Counted from the stretch's first letter, positions 16,428 to 25,443 are shown. The stretch is 64,000 bases of DNA from Candidatus Bathyarchaeota archaeon (GCA_026014665.1 JAOZHX010000034.1:1-64000); one strand, 5' to 3'. Numbers and translations are program-made. Notes: generated by a model not told the origin, from the letters alone.

Positions 16428-18392
16428 TTGTTGCCCAGAAGCATTCTAATGAGTAATGGTCAATTTGCCGTTACCCTCGACGAGAGAGCTCAAATTAGAG
16501 ACGTCTATTTTCCATACGTTGGCTTAGAAAACCATGCGGTTGGGCATCCTTTCAGGTTTGGCATCTGGATAAACGGTATGTTCGGTTGGCTTGACCAAAG
16601 CTGGGACATAGTCATGACTTACCTGCCTGAAACATTAACGAGCCGCTATCAAATAAGAAAGCCAGCCTTCGGCGTTGAGTTGGAAGTCAACGACGCTATC
16701 TACCATACCCAAGATGTCTTCCTCCGCAAGATAAAAGCAGCAAACACCTCAGGTCAGATGAAAGAAATCCGTTTGTTCTTCACCCAAGACTTCCACATCT
16801 ACGGTTATGAAGCAGGCGACACAGCTTTTTTTGAACCCAGCATTAGCGCCGTAATCCATTACAAGGGTAGACGCTACTTCTTGGTGGGCGGAGCCAGCGG
16901 CGGCAGGGGCTTTTATCAGTTTGCAGTCGGCTACAAAGAAGTCGAAGGCAAAGAAGGCACGTGGCGTGACTGTGAAGATGGGCAACTAAGCCACAATCCC
17001 GTGGCGCAGGGTGCCGTGGATTCAGCCGTTTCCTTCCAACTGCAGGTTCCACCAGGAGGATATGGCATCGCACATTATTGGGTTGCTGCTGGAATAAGCC
17101 TTCAACAAGTCAGAAAACTGGATGCTATCGTCAAGGATGTGGGTGTTGAGCAGATGCTGTTGGAGGTGGAGAACTATTGGAGCGCTTGGCTAAGCCGCCT
17201 AAACCTTGACTTAAACGTGTTGCCCAAAGACGTTGCTCGCCTCTATAAACGCTCTCTGCTCATGATGCGTGCGCACGTTGATCACGGAGGCGGTTTTTTG
17301 GCTTCGCTTGATTCTGACATAATTGGTATCCATAGAGACACGTACTCGTATGTTTGGCCAAGAGACGGAGCTATGGCTGCTTTAGCTTTTACCAGTGCAG
17401 GTTTCACAGACGTGGCAGAGAGGTTCTTTTGGTTCTGCAACAAGGTAATCGGTGAAGACGGATTCTTTAGGCATAAATATTTGCCTGATGGCTCGTTGGG
17501 TAGCACTTGGCATGCCCTGGTTGATGCTGCTGGAAACTTGCAGTTGCCTATTCAGGAGGACGAAACTGCGAGTGTGCTGTATGCACTGTGGAAGTGCTAT
17601 GAGAAAGCAGGTAATATAGAGTTTATCACTAAAGTCTATGACCGATTGGTGGTGAAAGCAGCGGACTTTATGATGAAGCACCGAGATGCCGACACCTATC
17701 TTCCCAAACCGACCTTTGATGAATGGGAAGAAAAAGTTGGTGTATTCACCTCAACCGTTGCTGGAGTCTGCGCTGCATTGGATGCCGCTGCGAAATTTGC
17801 TAAGGTCTTCTATGATAGCAACAGGCACGAAACCCTCTCAGAAGCCGCCCAGCAAACCAAAAAAGCAATGATCAAACATCTCTACGACAGCGAACTTAAA
17901 CGTTTCATAAAAGGCATATACGCCGATGGACAAAAAGACACAACCATAGACAGCAGCATCTCGACGATCTTCACCCAAGAAGTTCTATCGGCTAAAGATA
18001 CCATGACCAAAAACACAATGGATGCTTTAATTGATAATCTTTGGGTGAAAACACATGTCGGTGGTTTAGCACGCTACCGAAATGACCATTACCGTATGGT
18101 ATCACTGAAAACCCCAGGTAACCCCTGGTTCATAGCCACATTGAGGCTTGCAAGATGGCACATCGCAGCGGCAACTAAGCTTGAAGAACTATCAAGAGGC
18201 ATGGAGTATCTAAGGTGGGCTGCTAAAAACGCTCTGCCTTCAGGAGCATTGCCTGAACAACTTGACCCCTACACTGGCAAGCCTATTTCGGCAACACCAC
18301 TGCTTTGGAGTCACGCCGAATTCGTACTGGCAGTAAATGAGTACATTAGCAAACACAACGAAATAAACTGGTCGCAAGGTGCAGGTGCTTAG
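16428..18392 (+). CDS. GH15-family glycosidase (glucoamylase/trehalase-like)
   Basis: 654 aa. An N-terminal beta-sandwich domain (LSNGQ-like start, RAQIRDVYFPYVGLENHAVG, about residues 1-260) precedes an (alpha/alpha)6 barrel. Active-site landmarks are YSYVWPRDGAMAAL (about 305-318), FDEWEEKVGVFTSTVAG (catalytic Glu region, about 425) and TPLLWSHAEFVLAVNEY (second acid region, about 622). Family members release glucose from glucans or split trehalose; which one cannot be told. There is no signal peptide, so it probably acts on internal glycogen or trehalose. A TATA box lies at 16380-16389. SD GAGGGG fits the second of two tandem TTG codons (16431) better than the first. Confidence 0.88.
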   Translation: MLPRSILMSNGQFAVTLDERAQIRDVYFPYVGLENHAVGHPFRFGIWINGMFGWLDQSWDIVMTYLPETLTSRYQIRKPAFGVELEVNDAIYHTQDVFLRKIKAANTSGQMKEIRLFFTQDFHIYGYEAGDTAFFEPSISAVIHYKGRRYFLVGGASGGRGFYQFAVGYKEVEGKEGTWRDCEDGQLSHNPVAQGAVDSAVSFQLQVPPGGYGIAHYWVAAGISLQQVRKLDAIVKDVGVEQMLLEVENYWSAWLSRLNLDLNVLPKDVARLYKRSLLMMRAHVDHGGGFLASLDSDIIGIHRDTYSYVWPRDGAMAALAFTSAGFTDVAERFFWFCNKVIGEDGFFRHKYLPDGSLGSTWHALVDAAGNLQLPIQEDETASVLYALWKCYEKAGNIEFITKVYDRLVVKAADFMMKHRDADTYLPKPTFDEWEEKVGVFTSTVAGVCAALDAAAKFAKVFYDSNRHETLSEAAQQTKKAMIKHLYDSELKRFIKGIYADGQKDTTIDSSISTIFTQEVLSAKDTMTKNTMDALIDNLWVKTHVGGLARYRNDHYRMVSLKTPGNPWFIATLRLARWHIAAATKLEELSRGMEYLRWAAKNALPSGALPEQLDPYTGKPISATPLLWSHAEFVLAVNEYISKHNEINWSQGAGA

Positions 18393-18395
18393 GGC

Positions 18396-18698
18396 ATGCT
18401 TGCGAAACTATGCGATAAAAAATTTTTACCAGAGGGCGAGTTGCGGTCCTTCAAATTGGGGGAACGCGAAATCTTAGCCATTAATGCAGGCGGCAAAATC
18501 TACTGTTTAGACGGCAGGTGCACGCACGCTGGAGCACCGTTGGCGGAAGGAACGCTTGAAGGTCAAGTTCTTACTTGTCCTTGGCACTATTCCCAATTCA
18601 ACATCTCTGATGGCTCTGTCCTAAGAGGACCCGCATATAAGCCTCTTAAACCTTATGCCGTTGAGGAGAGAGACGGCTTTATCTTTATCGACTTATAA
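18396..18698 (+). CDS. Rieske-type [2Fe-2S] ferredoxin
   Basis: 100 aa. The two Rieske ligand boxes are CTHAGAPL (about residues 41-48) and CPWHYSQF (about 61-68), giving Cys-His pairs for a [2Fe-2S] cluster. It is soluble, like dioxygenase-type ferredoxins and NirD. It starts three bases after the GH15 stop, so the two are co-transcribed. No partner oxygenase or nitrite reductase is present nearby, so its electron partner is unknown. Confidence 0.92.
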   Translation: MLAKLCDKKFLPEGELRSFKLGEREILAINAGGKIYCLDGRCTHAGAPLAEGTLEGQVLTCPWHYSQFNISDGSVLRGPAYKPLKPYAVEERDGFIFIDL

Positions 18699-18800
18699 GG
18701 GTCCTTTATCCATCTTCTCGACTGCATACGCATCAGCCAAGAACCTGCGCTGAAAAGAAACGCCTTTAAGGTCAATCGAACGAAGATTCAATAGAGAAAA

Positions 18801-21062
18801 ATGAAAGTACCCACCGCCATTTGTCTCCTTTCAATAGTATTCCTCTTGGTTTTAGGCATTTTAAGCGCTGTTTCCTCAGGCGCAGAAAATGCCAGTGATT
18901 GGTCTATGTTCCATATGGATCTTGCACATTCAGGCTACTCAAGTTCCAAAGCTCCTAAAACGAACGTAACACTGTGGAAGTTCAATACTGGCGGTCAAAT
19001 GGGTTCCCCAACGGTCGCAGAAGGCATCGTCTATGTTGGTTCCTACGATCACAAGGTTTATGCGTTTAATGCTTCAAACGGCGAGCTTATCTGGGCTTAT
19101 TTGACTGGTGCCGTGGTGATTTCTCGCCCCGTAGTTGTAGGTGGCATAGTGTACGTTGGTTCAGAAGACCACAACCTGTATGCACTCGACGCATCAACTG
19201 GCAAGCTGTTGTGGAATTACACGACAGGTTACTACGTTGACTGTGACCCCGCTGTCGCCGATGGCATGGTTTACTTTGGTTCTGAAGACCAAAGCGTCTA
19301 TGCCTTGAATGCCATCACAGGCGCTTACGTATGGAGCTATGCCACGAGCAACAAAATCATGCTTTCTTCCCCCACCATCAATGATGGTAGACTCTACATC
19401 GGCTCGCAGGACCATAAAATCTATGCGCTTAACGCCACTAACGGCGCCTACCTTTGGAGTTACACCACGGATGGCGAGGTGGTTTCTTCGCCGACATGCC
19501 ATGAAGGCTTAGTTTACGTGGGTTCAGCGGACGGCAACCTCTATGCCATAGATGCTTCCAGCGGCAAACCAATATGGAATTTTACCACTGGAGGACCCGT
19601 ATACTCTTCTCCAACCATTGCTCAAGGTTTAGTTTATATGGGGTCATCAGACGGCAAAATCTATGCCCTAAACGCTTCAAACGGGCAGGGAGCTTGGAAT
19701 TATCCGACGAAAGGAATAGTCGCCTCTGCCCCCACAGTTGCCCACGGCATCGTCTATTTCGGCTCTGAAGACAGTAAACTCTATGCGTTGAATGCTTCAA
19801 GCGGAGAATTACTATGGAACTACGCAACCGGCGATATGGTGATTTGTCGCCCTGCTTTGGCTGGAAGCAATGTTTATTTTGGTTCATGGGACGGCAAACT
19901 TTACGCCCTAAATGCAGCAGACGGCGGATACCTTTGGAGTTTTGCAACTGGAGGCAGAATCGATTCCTCTCCGACTGTATCGAATGGTTTGGTGTTCATG
20001 GGTTCGCATGATGGAAAAATAAACGCTCTAAACGCATCCACAGGCTTGATTAGCAATGAGGAATTGCATGGCAACGTCGTTTGGAGTTACCAAACAGGCG
20101 ACATGATTATGTTTTCTTCGCCCGCAGCCGTCGAAGACATTATTTATGTTGGTTCCTACGACGGCAACGTTTACGCATTCAACGCTACAAACGGCGTCAA
20201 AATGTGGAGCTTCAAGACAGAAAACCCAGTGGTTTCGTCACCCTCCGTAGATAATGGCGTGGTCTATGTAGGTTCAGAAGATCATGCCGTCTATGCGTTG
20301 AATGCCTCCAGCGGCAGTCTTTTGTGGAACTACGATACCGGCGGTCAGATAATGGTGTCTTCTCCTGCAGTTCAAGACGGCAAAGTCTACATAGGCTCAA
20401 ACGACAATAACATCTATTGCTTAAACGCTTCCAACGGTAACCTTGTCTGGAAGTACCCCACTAATGGCTATGTCGTTTCTTCCCCTGCGCTTGCAGATGG
20501 CTTGCTTTTTGTCGGTTCCTATGACTACAAAATTTACGCTCTAAACGCTTCCAGCGGTAAGCTTGTTTGGAGTTATACTACTGGCGGTAGCGTTCCATCA
20601 TCACCTGCAGTGGCGGACGGCCGAGTTTACGTAGGCTCAGACGACAATCGTGTTTATGCGCTAGATGTATCCGACGGCAAACTTTTGTGGAGTTATAAAA
20701 CCGATGGGCAGGTTGCATCCTCACCCGCTGTTGCAGACGGAAGTGTTTATTTTGGGTCTTATGATGGTAAAGTTTATGCAGTTAATGCCGAGACTGGTGT
20801 TTGCGTTTGGAGCTATGCTACTGGAGCTCCTGTCGTTTCTTCGCCTGCCATAGCCAACAACATCCTTTACGTAGGGTCATACGACCATGTACTGTACGCC
20901 TTCGGCTCTTTAAGTAGCGAACAGACGCGTTCTCCCCCATTCCTTTTGTATGCAGGGATAATTTTTATAGCGCTCATAGGGACATTCGCCGTTTGGGTGG
21001 TTCTTGTGCACAAAAAAAGACGATTAAATTCACTGTCTCAAAGTTACAAGAAGGATTCATGA
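18801..21062 (+). CDS. Secreted, membrane-anchored PQQ-like beta-propeller repeat protein
   Basis: 753 aa. A signal peptide (about residues 4-26) is followed by 16 repeats of about 40 aa, each with a YVGSxDxxxYALNASxGxLxW core, then a C-terminal membrane helix (about 720-740) and a basic tail. Sixteen blades suggest two eight-bladed propellers; repeat 9 carries an insert (ISNEELHGNV) that may mark the junction. Almost every blade has an Asn-Ala-Ser/Thr sequon, so the surface is probably heavily N-glycosylated. No catalytic residues are evident. A role in adhesion or ligand binding at the cell surface is inferred. The DNA is a degenerate tandem repeat, prone to recombination. Confidence 0.9.
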   Translation: MKVPTAICLLSIVFLLVLGILSAVSSGAENASDWSMFHMDLAHSGYSSSKAPKTNVTLWKFNTGGQMGSPTVAEGIVYVGSYDHKVYAFNASNGELIWAYLTGAVVISRPVVVGGIVYVGSEDHNLYALDASTGKLLWNYTTGYYVDCDPAVADGMVYFGSEDQSVYALNAITGAYVWSYATSNKIMLSSPTINDGRLYIGSQDHKIYALNATNGAYLWSYTTDGEVVSSPTCHEGLVYVGSADGNLYAIDASSGKPIWNFTTGGPVYSSPTIAQGLVYMGSSDGKIYALNASNGQGAWNYPTKGIVASAPTVAHGIVYFGSEDSKLYALNASSGELLWNYATGDMVICRPALAGSNVYFGSWDGKLYALNAADGGYLWSFATGGRIDSSPTVSNGLVFMGSHDGKINALNASTGLISNEELHGNVVWSYQTGDMIMFSSPAAVEDIIYVGSYDGNVYAFNATNGVKMWSFKTENPVVSSPSVDNGVVYVGSEDHAVYALNASSGSLLWNYDTGGQIMVSSPAVQDGKVYIGSNDNNIYCLNASNGNLVWKYPTNGYVVSSPALADGLLFVGSYDYKIYALNASSGKLVWSYTTGGSVPSSPAVADGRVYVGSDDNRVYALDVSDGKLLWSYKTDGQVASSPAVADGSVYFGSYDGKVYAVNAETGVCVWSYATGAPVVSSPAIANNILYVGSYDHVLYAFGSLSSEQTRSPPFLLYAGIIFIALIGTFAVWVVLVHKKRRLNSLSQSYKKDS

Positions 21063-21095
21063 GTAAGTTATCTTTTAGGGAAAAGAATTGGAGCT

Positions 21096-21674
21096 TTACT
21101 TTTCTTGTTCTAGTTCTATGCGACATTCTTCACAAATGTTTTGTCCATTGCGTTCTTTTAAGCTCTCGGAATAGATGTTGCAGCGGTCGCAGTAGCCTGA
21201 AAGCGGCGTTTCCTCGATTTCGTCAGTTCTCGAAGCCCCTTCTATGCGGGATCGTTCTTGGATGATTTCAATTAACTCGGGCATTACACCTAGGATGTCT
21301 TTGCTTGAAATTATCCCTACTAAGTTACCTTTGTAAATGACGACGAGGCGTCGGATATCTAGCCGGTTCATTCTTCTCGCAGCATCACTTATTGTAGCTT
21401 CAGGTTCAATGGTGACCAAGGGAGTGGTCATGATTTCTTTGGCTTTCACGGTGTCTGGCTTTAGGTTTTTTGCCAAAACACGGATGACTAAATCTCTTTC
21501 AGTTATTATTCCGATTGATTTCCCCGCTTTGTTGGTAACTATAACAGCGCCTAAATCATGCATGTCCATGTTGGCGGCTGCCTTGTTAGAGGTTTCATCC
21601 TCATCGATGGTGACAACTGGGCTACTCATTACGTCTCTTACCAGCATTTTAGTTCTTAACCCTATTTCAGACAT
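21096..21674 (-). CDS. CBS-pair protein with C-terminal zinc ribbon
   Basis: 192 aa. Two CBS motifs (VRDVMSSPVVTIDEDET... GIITERDLV, and KEIMTTPLVTIEPEATI... LVGIISSKDIL) form one Bateman module over residues 10-135. This module usually binds AMP, ATP or SAM. The tail has CDRC (about 168) and CEEC (about 184), a small zinc ribbon that may contact nucleic acid or a protein partner. It is a single gene; the target is not inferable. Confidence 0.88.
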   Translation of the reverse strand: MSEIGLRTKMLVRDVMSSPVVTIDEDETSNKAAANMDMHDLGAVIVTNKAGKSIGIITERDLVIRVLAKNLKPDTVKAKEIMTTPLVTIEPEATISDAARRMNRLDIRRLVVIYKGNLVGIISSKDILGVMPELIEIIQERSRIEGASRTDEIEETPLSGYCDRCNIYSESLKERNGQNICEECRIELEQEK

Positions 21675-21994
21675 TGCTTTGGTCCCTTCTGATAATCTTT
21701 GACAGGCTTAGTTTTCCTTGAACAATAAAAAGAAACGCATAATTTAAGAGTTGCTTAAACCAGACTGGTGGCTCTAAAAGTACATAAAATGACTCTAAGG
21801 ATACCCGCATACCCAACGAGGTATTGTTTATGCAAAAAACAAACGCACGAAAAATCGGGCTCTTTCCAGCGGTAACAGCATCAAAGAGCATTTTAGAGAA
21901 AAACCTCAAAAATTGAAAACATTTATGAGCAAATTTCCAATAACATAATACGTTAATTAAGCTAAAAAGATGATGTTTCTTTGGAGTGAATGAT
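21675..21994. other. Intergenic region, no supported gene
   Basis: Between the CBS gene (minus) and the tautomerase (plus). An 80-codon frame on the minus strand (21667-21909) has no ribosome-binding site, and its sequence looks random. The A+T-rich part near 21920-21975 (AACATTTATGAGC, ACGTTAATTAAG) probably holds promoters for both divergent genes. Confidence 0.4.
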
Positions 21995-22198
21995 ATGCCG
22001 ATTGTTCAGGTTTCAGTTTGGAAGGGAATGACTGCTGAGAATAAGAAGAAAACAGTTGAAGGGATAACTAAGGTTTTTGAAGAAATTGGTGTTCCAAAAG
22101 AGGCAGTTGAGATTGTGATTTATGAATCTCCGAAGGAAAATTGGGCGACAGGCGGTCAGCTGCATTCGGAAAGACTTGCTCATGTCAAGTCGCTATGA
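21995..22198 (+). CDS. 4-oxalocrotonate tautomerase-family protein
   Basis: About 67 aa. The start must be ATG 21995, because the family uses the amino-terminal proline freed by Met removal as catalytic base, and the sequence begins MPIVQVSVWKGMT. GGAGTG seven bases upstream supports this over GTG 21986. The rest (KKTVEGITKVFEEIGVPKEA, VEIVIYESPKENWATGG) follows the family pattern. It isomerises an unknown enol/keto substrate as a hexamer. Monocistronic. Confidence 0.9.
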   Translation: MPIVQVSVWKGMTAENKKKTVEGITKVFEEIGVPKEAVEIVIYESPKENWATGGQLHSERLAHVKSL

Positions 22199-22248
22199 GT
22201 AACCTGTTCTTCAATGAAAAATTTTGCTTAACTGCTTTCTTTCATAGC

Positions 22249-22284
22249 GCTAGCTATATAGCTAAAGCTAGCTACATAGCTAAA
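22249..22284. repeat. Tandem 18-bp duplication
   Basis: Two adjacent 18-bp units, GCTAGCTATATAGCTAAA and GCTAGCTACATAGCTAAA, differ at one base. Each contains a near-palindrome around TAGCTA. It lies in the 193-bp gap between the tautomerase and the ABC permease and has no coding role that I can see. Confidence 0.8.
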
Positions 22285-22391
22285 TGCAATCGTCCAGCGG
22301 TCTTGAACAGAATGTTAGATTAATTACACTTTGTTTTTCCACACTCTTAGATCGCGTAAACGTGGCGTGAGGTCTGCGTTTCCAGATTTAA

Positions 22392-23327
22392 TTATCTTGA
22401 AAGATATCTCCATGACAAAACAATTCCAATGGTAGATAATATTACCGCAAATGCTATCAAGACCGCAAAATCCACGGCTAAGCTAGTCATGCCCGTTGCA
22501 CCTATCATAAGTTGTCTGGTGGCATCGTTAGCATAACTCACCGGGTTAATTCTCACTACATCTTGAAGCCAAGTAGGCATTATAGACGGCGGAAACAGCG
22601 CATTGCTTGCAAACAGCAATGGGAGGTTAAGCAGATTGATTATCGCCATCTGAGTCTGCCAATCAGCCGACCTCAATGCAAGCATAGTGAAAAGCGCTGA
22701 TAGACCTATGCCCATAAGGAAAATGACGACGAATATTCCTGCAATTCCCTGAACGGTGAAATGAGCGGTCTGCATCCCCAGCAGCACTGCGATAACCAAT
22801 ATTATGGCTGCTTGCACCAGCGATCTGCCCACGCTTTGCAGAACCTTACTCATTATGATAGCTCCACGAGCGACAGGTGTACTTAACGCCTTATTAAGAA
22901 AACCAAACCTACGGTCAAAGACGACCGACATTCCGCTAAATGCAGATGTGAAAAGAACTATGAAAGCAAACATTCCGCAGGATAAAAATGAAAAGTAGCT
23001 GGTTGTCCCAAAAAAGCTCTGTAAAATTGCATTTTGCTGAGCTACCGAAGCTCCGGATCCTGCAATGAAGTTACTGAAATTCAATGCTTTACCAAATAGT
23101 CCAAGCCAAATGATAGGCTGTATAATCGAAACCAGAAGCTGAATAGGATTAGTGTACCATTTTCTTAAGTCTCTATTAGTTAGAGCCCATAAACCATGCA
23201 GTGGACTCTTATCCAGCTTCGGTGCAGGTCTAAACTTTCTGTTTTCCCTTGTAGGAACTATGCTGGGCGATTCTTGAGGAGCCAAGTTCTTCGAGTTTAT
23301 TTTTCTTTTTGCCTTATTCTCGTCCAT
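22392..23327 (-). CDS. ABC-2 type transporter permease
   Basis: 311 aa. A cytoplasmic N-terminus of about 60 residues (KSPLHGLWALTNRDLRKWYT) is followed by about six membrane helices. The GMSVVFDRRFGFLNKALSTP region is typical of DrrB/NodJ-like drug or lipid exporters, as is the late WLQDVVRINPVSYANDATRQ. It pairs with the ATPase immediately upstream on the same strand; the permease ATG (23327) lies two bases past the restored ATPase stop. The substrate is unknown. Confidence 0.88.
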   Translation of the reverse strand: MDENKAKRKINSKNLAPQESPSIVPTRENRKFRPAPKLDKSPLHGLWALTNRDLRKWYTNPIQLLVSIIQPIIWLGLFGKALNFSNFIAGSGASVAQQNAILQSFFGTTSYFSFLSCGMFAFIVLFTSAFSGMSVVFDRRFGFLNKALSTPVARGAIIMSKVLQSVGRSLVQAAIILVIAVLLGMQTAHFTVQGIAGIFVVIFLMGIGLSALFTMLALRSADWQTQMAIINLLNLPLLFASNALFPPSIMPTWLQDVVRINPVSYANDATRQLMIGATGMTSLAVDFAVLIAFAVILSTIGIVLSWRYLSR

Positions 23328-23331
23328 ATTC

Positions 23332-23469
23332 CTATGCTCTCGCAGTCCTCATAGTGCGCATTTGGGAGCGCATTTGGTACCTATCAACTTCTTCTTCTCT
23401 CAGATTACGACCTGTAAATTCCAGGTATGCCTCATCCAAGGTTGGCTTTGTTAGAGAAACTTTCGTTAC
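23332..23469 (-). pseudogene. Out-of-frame C-terminal tail of the ABC ATPase
   Basis: Directly after the ATPase stop, a second frame reads VTKVSLTKPTLDEAYLEFTG, then RNLREEEVDRYQMRSQ and so on for 45 codons. It ends with TAG at 23332, two bases before the permease start. LTKPTLDEAYLEFTGR is the usual C-terminal signature of DrrA-type ATPases. The two frames join if one base is added near 23469 (restoring ...GYHVTKVS). So the ATPase has lost its tail by a one-base deletion, by a sequencing error, or by a recoding event. Confidence 0.85.
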
Positions 23470-24368
23470 ATGTAGCCCATGTTTCTAAATAAATCAGTGA
23501 TCAGTGGTGAAGCTTCTTCTCCAAGGTTCGTTTTTATGCGATAGGTGTTTTCACTTTTCCTTACATCCTTAACCAATTCTATCTTCGCGATTTCCGCTGA
23601 AATATCAGGAGCATTCTCTTTTACAACTACGGTAATTACATCTCCTCCGATGCTTTCTTTAAGTTCTTCAGGCGAACCAATTCTCAACAATTTACCATGG
23701 TCGATTATTGCTATCCTATCGCATAGCGTATCTGCCTCCTCGAGGTAGTGAGTGGTCATGAAAAGAGTCATTCCATACTGCTCTTTGAAGGTCTTGATGT
23801 ATTGCCAGATGACAGTTCGAGTTTGAACGTCAAGACCAAGAGTAGGTTCATCCAAAAACAAAAGTCTGGGATAGTTGATTAAACCGCAAGCGAGTTCTAA
23901 CCTTCTGCGCATACCACCTGAGTAAGTGCCAACTTTTCTATTTGTAGAGCTTTCTAGATCAACTAGTTTTAGCAGTTCTTGTGCGTGAGGCTTTGAATCG
24001 CTTCTAGATATTCCATAAAGGTCTGCTATGAGAAGAATGTTCTGAAGTCCTGTCATGTCTTCATCAGCAGTGTACTCTTGAGGCACGACCCCGACGTTTC
24101 TTCGAACCTCGTTAGCTTCTTTGTATATGTCGTAGCCCACGATCTCGGCATACCCAGAAGTTGGTTTAAGTAGGGTCGTAAGCATGCTGATGGTGGTAGT
24201 TTTGCCTGCCCCGTTTGGACCAACGAAGCCAAAGATTTCCCCTTCTTTGACCTCAAAACTAACATTATCCACCGCCTTAAGGTTTCCAAATATTTTTGAG
24301 AGATTCTCAACCTTTACAATCGCAGAATTTAATGACTTTTTTGTTGCAGACATAATAATTACCTTCAT
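23466..24368 (-). CDS. ABC transporter ATP-binding protein (DrrA type), frameshifted near its end
   Basis: 300 aa as read. Walker A GPNGAGKTT (about 53-61), Q-loop VPQEYTADED, signature YSGGMRRRLELA (about 147), Walker B LLFLDEPTLGLD and the switch His in MTTHYLEEAD are all intact, so the nucleotide-binding core should work. The last 45 residues of the family are present in another frame (see 23332-23469). It exports an unknown hydrophobic substrate with the permease at 22392. Start ATG 24368, or ATG 24353 giving MSATKKSL. Confidence 0.88.
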   Translation of the reverse strand: MKVIIMSATKKSLNSAIVKVENLSKIFGNLKAVDNVSFEVKEGEIFGFVGPNGAGKTTTISMLTTLLKPTSGYAEIVGYDIYKEANEVRRNVGVVPQEYTADEDMTGLQNILLIADLYGISRSDSKPHAQELLKLVDLESSTNRKVGTYSGGMRRRLELACGLINYPRLLFLDEPTLGLDVQTRTVIWQYIKTFKEQYGMTLFMTTHYLEEADTLCDRIAIIDHGKLLRIGSPEELKESIGGDVITVVVKENAPDISAEIAKIELVKDVRKSENTYRIKTNLGEEASPLITDLFRNMGYM

Positions 24369-24592
24369 GTGCTTTCAAAACAGAACTGGGTAAATGGTCA
24401 ACCAGATAAGCGCGGTATAACCAAAAAGACATCATATTACAGCATTCAGTTCTATTTATACTTAATTAGAATTTTTCCTCCGATCTATCCAAAAGCTGCT
24501 TGCATCGAAATTGCATTTAAGCATAGATTTCCGTTATTCCGTTTGTTCTGATGGGTCCTCTTATTATTGGAATGCTGGTGTATAGCATCTTT

Positions 24593-24793
24593 TTATTTTA
24601 GATATTCCACAACGCGCTTGTGATATTTTTGACATTTCTTGATGATTTTCTCGGTGAATATCGGTGGAGCAAACATCGCTATGCCTGATAGCAAAACAAG
24701 TTCCGCATTTCGATTCTGGCGTAGTTCAGTATATTCAGGGCATTGACTGCATTGATATGGGAAACCATTGAAGCACTTAAAACGTACTTCCAT
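24593..24793 (-). CDS. Small Cys-containing protein, 66 aa
   Basis: Begins MEVRFKCFNGFPYQCSQCPE, with Cys at 7, 15 and 18, then TELRQNRNAELVLLSGI and a basic C-terminal helix (IIKKCQKYHKRVVEYLK). The Cys spacing suggests metal binding. GGGAT lies just upstream of ATG 24793. No family recognised. It is isolated between the ABC operon and S26e. Confidence 0.5.
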   Translation of the reverse strand: MEVRFKCFNGFPYQCSQCPEYTELRQNRNAELVLLSGIAMFAPPIFTEKIIKKCQKYHKRVVEYLK

Positions 24794-25149
24794 TTTAATC
24801 CCATATACTAATTATACAAAGTTGAATATTTTTATTGTTGCAGTATAATTGATAGGCTCCGTGTTGAGACCTCACACCTGATACGCAAAGAACCAGAAAC
24901 CTACAACTTACAGAAACTTTGCGGTTGGAATCCGCACCAGCATGGGGAACAAGGAGAAGGGAAACAAGGATAACGATGCTCGGACTTTGGACAGGTTAGT
25001 GCAGATTTATCTTTGTGATTTCCTGCGAAGGCAAAATTGTTTCTTGAATAAGTTTGAAAGCAACCATAATTTCTCTGTTAAAGTTACGGGCAGATATATA
25101 AGATAGTTAAATCAATAAATGAAAGAAAAAGGAAAAGAGGTTAAATTTA
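24794..25149. other. Intergenic region before S26e
   Basis: 356 bp. A 54-codon open frame (24942-25106, plus; MGNKEKGNKDNDARTLDRLV...) has no ribosome-binding site and is doubtful. A hairpin TGCGG-TTGGAAT-CCGCA at 24920-24936 mimics a tRNA T-arm, but no cloverleaf can be built around it. A TATA-like GATATATAAG near 25092-25101 is the likely S26e promoter. Confidence 0.4.
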
Positions 25150-25443
25150 TTGCCGTTTAAACGAAAGAGTCGAGGAAGGTCCAAAGGAAGCAAAGGAAGC
25201 AGTACTCTGGTTCAATGCGTCAACTGTGGTTCGATGGTGCCACGTGATAAAGCAAAGAAGTCTACCCGTCGAGTCTCATTTGTTGAACCTCAACTGGCCA
25301 AGGAGCTTCGACAGAAGGGCACGTTCTTAGCTTCGTGGGTTGACACAAAATATTATTGCATTTCATGCGCAGTACACCGTGGCATCGTGAAAGTGCGAGC
25401 TGAAAATGAGCGTCACTCCAAATATCGACGCCCAAGATACTAA
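25150..25443 (+). CDS. rps26e: Small-subunit ribosomal protein S26e
   Basis: 97 aa. The basic N-terminus (PFKRKSRGRSKGSKG), two zinc Cys pairs (CVNC at about 24 and CISC at about 76) and the C-terminal RHSKYRRPRY identify S26e. It sits at the mRNA exit site near the 16S 3' end. TTG 25150 has GAGGT eight bases upstream. Among archaea the protein is limited mainly to TACK and Asgard groups, a useful marker for the organism. Confidence 0.95.
   Translation: MPFKRKSRGRSKGSKGSSTLVQCVNCGSMVPRDKAKKSTRRVSFVEPQLAKELRQKGTFLASWVDTKYYCISCAVHRGIVKVRAENERHSKYRRPRY

Noticed and set aside
18801-21062. Tandem repeats considered as a CRISPR or satellite
   Set aside because: The periodicity is about 120 bp, in frame and protein-coding (propeller blades). 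No direct repeat/spacer pattern was found anywhere in the window.
21667-21909. 80-codon open frame upstream of the CBS gene
   Set aside because: No ribosome-binding site, random-looking sequence, and it overlaps the CBS start.
24920-24936. tRNA T-arm-like hairpin
   Set aside because: The stem and 7-base loop look like a T-arm, but no acceptor, D or anticodon arm can be found around it.
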